12,167 bases of DNA from Oscillospiraceae bacterium (GTDB lineage Bacteria; Bacillota; Clostridia; Oscillospirales; Ruminococcaceae). The position numbers were made by a program, and so were the translations under genes. Location of the stretch: NCBI GenBank assembly GCA_020024175.1, contig JAHHUB010000032.1, positions 1 through 12,167 on the forward strand, read 5' to 3'. Below the pieces are notes generated by a model that ran no database searches, was not told the origin of the DNA, and worked only from the letters and a program-made list of their open reading frames with translations. This document shows positions 6,417 to 12,167 of this stretch, in pieces; the stretch's first letter is position 1, and every line of letters starts with the position of its first letter.

Positions 6417-8057
6417 GTGGAACAGATAAAGAAAATTTTAGAAAAAATAAAAAGTTTTTGGACTAACCTTTCCAAGAAAAGCAGATTTATTTTAGTTGGC
6501 GGAGTAATGGGAGTTTTTATGATTTCCCTGTTCCTGACTTTGCTTTTAAACAGGGTGGATTACACTGTTCTTTACAGCGGGCTCAGCAGTGAAGAAACAG
6601 CAGTTATTTACGGAAAGCTTAAAGAAAACGGCGAAAATGTCAAGATTCAGGACAACGCCATTATGGTTCCTAAGGAAAAAGCAGCAGATCTTCAAATGCA
6701 GATGGCTATTGAAGGCTATCCTAAAACCGGTCTTAACTACAATTATTTGACAGACAATATAGACTTCATGTCCACCGACTATGAAATGCAGACCTATGCT
6801 AAAATAATGCTTCAGGAACACATAGTAACAGCTATAAAAACAATAAACAGCATAAGAAATGCCTATGTAATAATCAATTTGCCTACACAGGATGACTTTG
6901 TACTTCAGGAAAACAGATTGGACGCATCTGCATCTGTTATGCTTGATCCTGTTCCGGGAGAAATTATTACTCCGGTACAGATAAAGGGTATTATGGAACT
7001 TGTGGCTAAATCGGTTCCGGGTCTTCGTACAGAAAATATTTCCATAGTCGACAGCAATGGCAAGCCTCTTGAATACGACGAAAACTCTTTTACAAACGAA
7101 AGCGACAAAGAAAGAGATAAATACAAACTTAGACTTGACCTGCAAAGACAACTGGATGCTATGCTTGTAAGCAAAGTAAGAACACCTTTGGAACAGGTTT
7201 ACGGCAAGAAAAATGTAGCAGTTAGTGCAAGTGTGCAGCTTGATTACGATATAAGAAAGAGCGAAAGCAAGAATTACACTCCTTCCACTACGGATACGAT
7301 TACCGGAAATGAAAAAGGTATGACTACCCATGAAGAAGAAAAACAGGTTATAAATCAAAACAGTTTGGCGGAAGGTGTGCCGGGAGAAAACGACAATGCG
7401 GATGTTCCCGAATATCCCGAAAACCAGGCTAACAAAGAAACTATAATCAGCAAAGACAAGAGTATTGACTATGCTGTAAACTCATTGCTTGAACAGTATG
7501 AAAAAGACGGTTACTCCGTTACCGAAATGACTGTGGCAGTACTTATTAACAAAGAGGATATGACTGAAAAAGAAAACCAGAATATGGTTAATATAGTTGC
7601 TAAAGCCGCAGGAATAGATGTGGACAATGTAAGTGTTATGGGCATTAAGTTTATTAATGATGAAGTTGACCCAGCTATTGCAGAAATGCAGAAAATTACA
7701 TATATGTCCCTTATAGGTGCTGGAATACTTCTTATTTTGGTTGTTGTGGCAGTTATTATTACAGCCTTTGCAAGAAAGAGAAAAACAAAGAAAGAACAAA
7801 AAGCTCTTGAAGAAGAACTCAAAGAACTTCAAAGAGCAAGAGAAGAAAATGCCCAAACTCAATTTGGAAGAATTACAGATGAGGATATGGACATTGATGA
7901 AGGCGAAGATGGAGAACAAAGACAGGAAATTCAGCCTTTAGATGTGGTTGAAACCAAGGAAATTCAGCTCAAAAAAGAAATTAAGGACTTTACTACCACA
8001 AATCCGGAAATCGTTGCTCAATTACTCAGAATATGGCTTAAAGGGGAAGATGAATAA
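6417..8057 (+). CDS. fliF: Flagellar MS-ring protein FliF
   Basis: A 546-residue FliF, the inner-membrane ring on which the rotor and export gate are built. It has a first membrane segment at about residues 24-44 (FILVGGVMGVFMISLFLTLL), the conserved YTVLYSGLS just after it, the periplasm-side ring-building domain, and a low-complexity acidic loop (about 300-345). A second membrane segment lies at about 426-450, followed by a basic stop and a cytoplasmic tail. The tail ends with the FliG-binding element (IKDFTTTNPEIVAQLLRIWL). The GTG start gives the typical MEQIKKILEKIKSFW opening, and a stop codon 10 codons upstream leaves no better start. The ribosome binding site is unusually far away. 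The stop TAA shares one base with the fliG ATG, so the two are translationally coupled. Confidence 0.95.
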   Translation: MEQIKKILEKIKSFWTNLSKKSRFILVGGVMGVFMISLFLTLLLNRVDYTVLYSGLSSEETAVIYGKLKENGENVKIQDNAIMVPKEKAADLQMQMAIEGYPKTGLNYNYLTDNIDFMSTDYEMQTYAKIMLQEHIVTAIKTINSIRNAYVIINLPTQDDFVLQENRLDASASVMLDPVPGEIITPVQIKGIMELVAKSVPGLRTENISIVDSNGKPLEYDENSFTNESDKERDKYKLRLDLQRQLDAMLVSKVRTPLEQVYGKKNVAVSASVQLDYDIRKSESKNYTPSTTDTITGNEKGMTTHEEEKQVINQNSLAEGVPGENDNADVPEYPENQANKETIISKDKSIDYAVNSLLEQYEKDGYSVTEMTVAVLINKEDMTEKENQNMVNIVAKAAGIDVDNVSVMGIKFINDEVDPAIAEMQKITYMSLIGAGILLILVVVAVIITAFARKRKTKKEQKALEEELKELQRAREENAQTQFGRITDEDMDIDEGEDGEQRQEIQPLDVVETKEIQLKKEIKDFTTTNPEIVAQLLRIWLKGEDE

Positions 8058-9070
8058 TGGCTATAACCGAAACAAATATGCCTTCTGCTCAAAAGGCAGC
8101 GGCAGTTATAGTTTCAATGGGTGCAGAAGACGCAGCACAGATTTACAGGTATCTGCGTGAAGAAGAAATAGAAATGATAACCTATGAGATAGCAAAAATG
8201 GGACAAATCACTCCGGATGAAACCGAAGAAATATTAAATGATTTTTACCAGCTCTGCCTAACTCAAAAGGTGATGACCGAAGGCGGTACAGAATATGCAA
8301 GAAATGTTTTGGAAAAAGCCTTCGGCAGTCAGATGGCTCAAACTTTGATGGAGAGAATAGGAAAATCTCTCCGAACAAAAGCTTTTGAATTTATAAGAAA
8401 AGCTGACTATAAAAACTTGCTGGCGATTATTCAAAACGAACACCCGCAGACAATAGCTCTTATATTGTCATATGCCCGTTCCGACCAGGCTTCCACGGTA
8501 ATTGCGGAACTTCCCAAGGAAAAGCGAATAGATGTAGTTGAAAGAATCGCAAGAATGGACAGAACTTCTCCGGAAGTTGTCAAAAATGTGGAAAGAATTT
8601 TGGAAAGAAAATTTGCCGCTATCGTAAGTGTGGATTTCACCGATATTGGAGGAATAAACTACATTGCCGATGTTCTTAACCATATTGACCGTGGTTCAGA
8701 AAAATACATTTTTGATGAACTTACTAAGAAAGATCCAAGGCTTGCTGATGAAATCAGAAAGAGAATGTTTGTATTTGAAGATATTGTGGGTCTGGACGAT
8801 ATGGCTATCCAAAGATTTATCAGAGAAGTGGACAGCAAGGATTTGGTTATTGCTCTTAAAGGTTCCAACAAAGAAGTTGTGGATGCCATTATGCGCAACC
8901 AATCCAAGAGAATGCAGGAAACAATCGCTTCAGAACTGGAATACCTGCATAATGTAAGAATGAGAGATGTGGAAGAATCTCAGCAGAGAATTGTGGCTAT
9001 TATCAGAAAACTGGAAGAAGACGGAGAAATCGTTATTTCTAAGGGAGGAAAGGATGAGGTAATTGCCTAG
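8057..9070 (+). CDS. fliG: Flagellar motor switch protein FliG
   Basis: A 337-residue FliG, the rotor protein that docks on FliF and meets the stator. It contains the three usual parts: the N-terminal FliF-binding domain (1-100), the middle domain with the EHPQ motif at 128-131, and the C-terminal domain. The C-terminal domain has MFVFEDI at 237-243 and the charged torque helix around DDMAIQRFIREVDSKDLV (247-264), with Arg253, Arg256, Glu257 and Asp259 visible. A linker GGINYIADVLN at 198-208 matches the family. The start overlaps the fliF stop by one base and has AAGGGGA upstream. The last 8 bases overlap the fliH frame. There are no signs of damage. Confidence 0.97.
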   Translation: MAITETNMPSAQKAAAVIVSMGAEDAAQIYRYLREEEIEMITYEIAKMGQITPDETEEILNDFYQLCLTQKVMTEGGTEYARNVLEKAFGSQMAQTLMERIGKSLRTKAFEFIRKADYKNLLAIIQNEHPQTIALILSYARSDQASTVIAELPKEKRIDVVERIARMDRTSPEVVKNVERILERKFAAIVSVDFTDIGGINYIADVLNHIDRGSEKYIFDELTKKDPRLADEIRKRMFVFEDIVGLDDMAIQRFIREVDSKDLVIALKGSNKEVVDAIMRNQSKRMQETIASELEYLHNVRMRDVEESQQRIVAIIRKLEEDGEIVISKGGKDEVIA

Positions 9071-9965
9071 TCTTATCAAGGGAGCCAACCTAATTTGGAA
9101 AGACAGTGTAACAATAGAATCTTCAATTCCCAGTGAACAGATTGAAAAAACCAATGATGAAAAGGAAAAGGAACTTCAGGAAAAAGAGAGACAGCAGATA
9201 AGAACTATCGAAGAAAGAGTATCACGAAAGCTTGAAGAAGAATACCGAAGAAAAGAAGAAGGTTTGACTGCCAGATACAGACTTTTGGGAGAACAGCAAA
9301 AAAAGGACAATGAAAAAATCGCTTTGGATGCCAAGGCTGCCGCTGACAATATGTTGGAGGAAGCAAATGCCAAAGCCATGGAAATTGTAGGCAGCGCACA
9401 GACTGACTATGAAAATGAAATGGCAAAAGCCCGTGAACAGGGTTATAATGAGGGCATGGATGTAGCTAAAGAAGAATTTCTCAAAATGATGACAAAGCTT
9501 AAAAATGTCATAGACGGAATAACAGAAATGCAAAAGCATATTCTAAATTCCGCCCAGGAAGAAATAGCTGATATTGCGGTATCTGTAGTGAGAAAAATCA
9601 TGTCCATGGATATAAGCCGCAGCAATGAAGTGCTGATGAGCATGATTATCGAACAAATGCATTCTTTTAAAAATTACCAAAAGGTAAGGATTTATCTTTC
9701 AGGATATGATATTCAAACTGATGTTTTGGCAGACGCTCTTATTGAGAATAAACTGCTTGAAAGCAGGGACTGCCTTACAATTCAAAACATTGATGAAGCA
9801 CCGGAAGGCACCTGCATCATAGAAACAGAAACGCAGATGGAAGATATAAGCGTCAGCGAACAACTGGAAAACCTCATTAAAAATGTCAGAAACATAAAAA
9901 TCGAAGACAGTGGTGAAGAATCAGGCGAATATGAAGATGAATACGATGAGGGATATGAAGAATAA
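9063..9965 (+). CDS. fliH: Flagellar export ATPase regulator FliH
   Basis: A 300-residue FliH, the peripheral stalk-like protein that binds FliI and tethers it to the switch. It starts with MPSLIKGANLIWKDS, as clostridial FliH proteins do. Residues 26-115 form a long Glu/Lys/Gln-rich coiled coil. EQGYNEGMDVAKEEF (about 125-145) begins the conserved region, and the C-terminal domain carries IADIAVSVVRKIMSMDIS and later GTCIIETETQMEDISVSEQL. The final 17 residues are a strongly acidic Glu/Asp/Tyr tail that I consider lineage-specific. The start is TTG at 9063, 8 bases inside fliG. In the same frame, ATG-AGG-TAA sits directly in front, so no upstream start is possible. The upstream purine stretch GGGAGGAAAGG serves as the ribosome binding site. 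Confidence 0.92.
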   Translation: MPSLIKGANLIWKDSVTIESSIPSEQIEKTNDEKEKELQEKERQQIRTIEERVSRKLEEEYRRKEEGLTARYRLLGEQQKKDNEKIALDAKAAADNMLEEANAKAMEIVGSAQTDYENEMAKAREQGYNEGMDVAKEEFLKMMTKLKNVIDGITEMQKHILNSAQEEIADIAVSVVRKIMSMDISRSNEVLMSMIIEQMHSFKNYQKVRIYLSGYDIQTDVLADALIENKLLESRDCLTIQNIDEAPEGTCIIETETQMEDISVSEQLENLIKNVRNIKIEDSGEESGEYEDEYDEGYEE

Positions 9966-9980
9966 AAAATAAATCATAAA

Positions 9981-9996
9981 GGAGGGGCAAGCCCTT
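9981..9996 (+). promoter_or_regulatory. fliI ribosome binding site within a small hairpin
   Basis: The site GGAGG (9981-9985) before the TTG start of fliI overlaps a 5-bp stem: AGGGG (9983-9987) pairs with CCCTT (9992-9996) around the loop CAAG, with one G-U pair. The stem covers the tail of the ribosome binding site and the first base of the start codon, so it could dampen initiation. It is short and could be incidental. Confidence 0.4.
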
Positions 9997-11309
9997 TGTC
10001 ATTTGATATATACAGAAAAGCGCTCAGAGGAAATCTTGCCACTTCCATGGGTAAAATAGATAAAATCATTGGAATGATGATAGAATCTACAGGTCCTAAA
10101 GCCAGTATCGGAGATGTGTGCAAAATATACCCAAACATATCTGCACGGTATCGGGGCAAAGGTTCTTTGGCGGAAGTCGTGGGCTTTAAGGAGGATAAGG
10201 TTCTCCTTATGCCCTATGATGACAGCGATGGAATAGGTCCCGGAAATATAGTTGAGTCCACCGGACAAAAACTTATGATAAAAGTAAGTGATGAACTTAT
10301 TGGAAGAATAGTGGACGGTGCGGCAAACCCCATAGACGGTTTTAGACCTCTTAAAAATTTTGAATACTACCCTATAAACGGAAAACCCACAAACCCCCTT
10401 ACAAGACCTATGATAAAAGAGAGAATGAGTCTAGGAGTAAAAACCATAGATGGATTACTCACATTTGGTAAGGGACAAAGAATGGGAATATTCGCCGGCA
10501 GCGGTGTGGGCAAAAGTACCCTTATGGGTATGATTGCCCGTAATGTCAGTGCGGATGTAAATGTCATTGCACTGGTAGGAGAAAGAGGCAGAGAAGTAAG
10601 AGAGTTTATACAAAAAGATTTGGGCGAAGAAGGTATGAAACGTTCCATTCTTGTTGTAGCTACGTCTGACCAGCCTGCCATGATGAGAAGCAAATGTGCT
10701 TTGGTGGCTACTGCCATTGCAGAATACTTTAAAGATAAGGGCAAAGATGTTCTTTTGATGATGGACTCATTAACAAGATTTGCCATGGCTCAGAGAGAAA
10801 TCGGACTTGCTATTGGTGAGCCTCCGGTTTCGAGAGGATATACACCGTCAATTTATACCGCCATGCCCAAACTTTTGGAGCGAAGCGGAAATTTTGATAC
10901 GGGATCCATAACAGGACTTTATACGGTTTTGGTAGAAGGGGACGATATGAACGAACCTATTGCCGACACTGTAAGAGGTATTATTGACGGACATATAGTC
11001 CTGTCCCGTGAAGTTGCCATGAGAAACCATTATCCCGCCATAGATGTACAAGCCAGCGTCAGCCGTCTTATGCAGGCTATTACTGACGCAAGGCAGTATG
11101 AACTGGCAGGAAAGATGAGAAATGTCATGGCTACATATTACTCAAACTATGACCTAATCACTATCGGTGCTTACAAGAGGGGCAGTAACCCCAAAATTGA
11201 TGATGCTATAGAGAGAATGGATAAAATAAATAAATTCCTCCGTCAGGGAGTTAACGAAAGTTTTACTTTTGAGGAAACATTGGCTCTTATGGAGGAGGCA
11301 ATGAGCTAG
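9996..11309 (+). CDS. fliI: Flagellum-specific ATPase FliI
   Basis: A 437-residue FliI, the hexameric ATPase of the flagellar type III export system, homologous to the F1 beta subunit. Walker A is AGSGVGKST at 167-175. GERGREV at 195-201 carries the expected catalytic Glu196, and Walker B is LLMMDSLTR at 253-261. GEPPVSRGYTPSIYTAMPKL (274-293) and the DGHIVLSRE segment (331-339) complete the family signature. The N-terminal hexamerisation domain is present. The TTG start at 9996 follows AGGAGG by 10 nt and a stop-free frame of the right length. Upstream is a 30-nt gap after fliH. The stop TAG merges into the ribosome binding site of fliJ. Confidence 0.97.
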   Translation: MSFDIYRKALRGNLATSMGKIDKIIGMMIESTGPKASIGDVCKIYPNISARYRGKGSLAEVVGFKEDKVLLMPYDDSDGIGPGNIVESTGQKLMIKVSDELIGRIVDGAANPIDGFRPLKNFEYYPINGKPTNPLTRPMIKERMSLGVKTIDGLLTFGKGQRMGIFAGSGVGKSTLMGMIARNVSADVNVIALVGERGREVREFIQKDLGEEGMKRSILVVATSDQPAMMRSKCALVATAIAEYFKDKGKDVLLMMDSLTRFAMAQREIGLAIGEPPVSRGYTPSIYTAMPKLLERSGNFDTGSITGLYTVLVEGDDMNEPIADTVRGIIDGHIVLSREVAMRNHYPAIDVQASVSRLMQAITDARQYELAGKMRNVMATYYSNYDLITIGAYKRGSNPKIDDAIERMDKINKFLRQGVNESFTFEETLALMEEAMS

Positions 11310-11319
11310 GAGGAATTTC

Positions 11320-11778
11320 ATGAAAAAATTTGCATTTTCCCTTTCAAAGCTTATGGAAGTAAAAGACCAGCAGCTTAGTCAGGAAAAAGAAAAGTTGGGA
11401 GAATTCCGAAGAAAACTTTCGGATCTTGAAAAAGAACTGGAAGAAAATCGCGTAAAACAAAAACAAACAAACAACTATTATGTTGCACAAATGGCAAATG
11501 GCGGTTTAACTGTGCCTGAAATACAAACTACAAAAAATTATATTCAAAGACTCAGAGATGAGGAACAGGATATAAAAGAAAATATTGAATATGCAGCTCA
11601 GGATGTGGAATTTCAGGTTAAAATGGTTGTGGAAATTACACAGGACATTAAAATTATGGAAAAACTCAAAGATAAAAAAATAGATGAATACAACAAGATG
11701 CTGCAAAAAGACCAGGAGCAGTTTATTGAAGAATTTATCAATACCGCCAAGCAGATGAAAAACGGTAATGAGGGATAA
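11320..11778 (+). CDS. fliJ: Flagellar export protein FliJ
   Basis: A 152-residue, almost entirely coiled-coil protein. Heptad-like charged helices cover about residues 1-60 and 70-150, joined by a short turn near ANGGLTVPEIQ. FliJ acts as the central stalk of the FliI ring, like the gamma subunit of F-ATPase, and helps open the export gate. Sequence conservation in this family is low, so the call rests on length, the opening MKKFAFSLSKLMEVKDQQLS (typical of FliJ) and the position directly after fliI. The site TAGGAGG lies 7 nt before the ATG and includes the fliI stop codon. Confidence 0.92.
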   Translation: MKKFAFSLSKLMEVKDQQLSQEKEKLGEFRRKLSDLEKELEENRVKQKQTNNYYVAQMANGGLTVPEIQTTKNYIQRLRDEEQDIKENIEYAAQDVEFQVKMVVEITQDIKIMEKLKDKKIDEYNKMLQKDQEQFIEEFINTAKQMKNGNEG

Positions 11779-11790
11779 AACCCTTATTAT
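11765..11790 (+). other. Intercistronic hairpin with the fliJ stop codon in its loop
   Basis: Bases 11765-11774 (GTAATGAGGG) pair with 11781-11790 (CCCTTATTAT) in a 10-bp stem with two G-U pairs around the loop ATAAAA. The fliJ stop codon TAA (11776-11778) is in the loop. The downstream bases (ATAATTTCAG) have no run of T, so it is not a classical terminator. It may stabilise or process the mRNA between fliJ and fliK. Confidence 0.45.
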
Positions 11791-11818
11791 ATAATTTCAG
11801 CAAAAGGAGGTGAGAACT

Positions 11819-12167
11819 ATGAATAAGATGAATAACATTATTCCGGGACTGCAAAATGTTACTTCCACAAAAACAGGAAATCAGAAAAACGTAGCTAAAA
11901 ATCCGGCACTGAAAGAAAAATTTGAAGCAATATTAAAAGAAAAAACGGATTTAGGCCAGGTAAATAAAGATTCCATTTCTGCTGATGAAACAGAAACTGA
12001 TGAAGAAAGCAAGGAAGTTAAACATTCGAGCAATTTTCAGGCTGCAATGGAACAGCTTATTGCCAGCATGAATTTACCCTCAGACATAAGTGAAGAACTT
12101 AAAAACTTTTTTGATTCAACAACTTTGACAACTGAGCAAATTGATGCAATAAATGGTGTTTCTACAG
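11819..12167 (+). CDS. fliK: Probable flagellar hook-length control protein FliK, N-terminal part (cut by right edge)
   Basis: An open frame of 116 codons runs to the window end from an ATG with an excellent site, AAAGGAGGTGAG, 4 nt upstream. The visible protein begins MNKMNNIIPGLQNVTSTKTG and is polar, Lys/Glu/Thr/Asn-rich and probably disordered in its first 70 residues. A helical stretch follows (NFQAAMEQLIASMNLPSDIS). FliK proteins have such a variable, polar N-terminal ruler part, and fliK follows fliJ in most Bacillota (in some with ylxF/mgtE-like genes between). The conserved C-terminal domain that would prove it lies outside the window. FliK measures hook length and switches export specificity, which in turn releases FlgM. 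Confidence 0.65.
   Translation, partial: MNKMNNIIPGLQNVTSTKTGNQKNVAKNPALKEKFEAILKEKTDLGQVNKDSISADETETDEESKEVKHSSNFQAAMEQLIASMNLPSDISEELKNFFDSTTLTTEQIDAINGVST

Noticed and set aside
6546..7358. Long (270-codon) minus-strand frame opposite fliF
   Set aside because: It lies wholly within a well-supported fliF, its protein is an unbalanced Phe/Tyr/His/Cys/Ser mix typical of antisense frames, and it has no convincing start site.
8640..8650. CCGATAT inside fliG as an internal sigma-28 promoter
   Set aside because: It has no TAAA at the right distance upstream (only TAAG near it) and lies in conserved coding sequence, so it is probably chance.
11779..11810. Terminator after fliJ
   Set aside because: The hairpin at 11765-11790 is not followed by a T-run, and a well-placed ribosome binding site and open frame continue directly after it.

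Overview
The window is a flagellar assembly locus from a low-GC Gram-positive bacterium, most likely an anaerobic Clostridia-type Bacillota. The basis for this is very AT-rich intergenic DNA, strong AGGAGG-type ribosome binding sites, the order flgM-flgN-flgK-flgL-(DUF6470)-fliW-csrA known from Bacillus and Clostridia, and the order flgB-flgC-fliE-fliF-fliG-fliH-fliI-fliJ-fliK typical of the Bacillota fla/che operon. I cannot name the genus from sequence alone.

Layout. Bases 1-4754 hold a leftward late flagellar operon. In transcription order (right to left) it contains flgM (anti-sigma-28), flgN (export chaperone), flgK and flgL (hook-filament junction proteins), a DUF6470/YviE-like gene, fliW, and the first codons of what is very probably csrA, which starts with TTG and runs off the left edge. 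Bases 4755-5179 are an AT-rich divergent control region. It carries a near-consensus sigma-28 promoter facing left (TAAA, 15 nt, TCCGATAT), a near-consensus sigma-A promoter facing right (TTGACA, 17 nt, TATCAT), a 9-bp inverted repeat and several smaller repeats. Bases 5180-12167 hold a rightward early operon: flgB and flgC (proximal rod), fliE (rod/MS-ring adaptor), fliF (MS ring), fliG (switch/rotor), fliH, fliI and fliJ (export ATPase complex), and the 5' part of a fliK-like gene cut by the right edge.

How they work together. The right operon builds the MS ring, rotor, export ATPase and rod. The left operon encodes proteins used once the hook is complete. FlgM leaving through the finished export apparatus would free sigma-28, which would then transcribe flgM and its own operon from the promoter seen here. 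FlgN delivers FlgK and FlgL. FliW and CsrA form the flagellin translational feedback switch. The two phases are therefore joined back to back at one control region.

This is a recognisable, largely conventional locus and I see no new system in it. The points that deserve a second look are mostly in translation and regulation. The fliF ribosome binding site lies 45 nt from its GTG start with an 11-bp hairpin between them. A hairpin overlaps the fliI ribosome binding site. A two-codon ATG-AGG-TAA element sits directly in front of the TTG of fliH. A hairpin holds the fliJ stop codon in its loop. The divergent control region has repeat structure, and FlgL has an unusual N-terminal motif.
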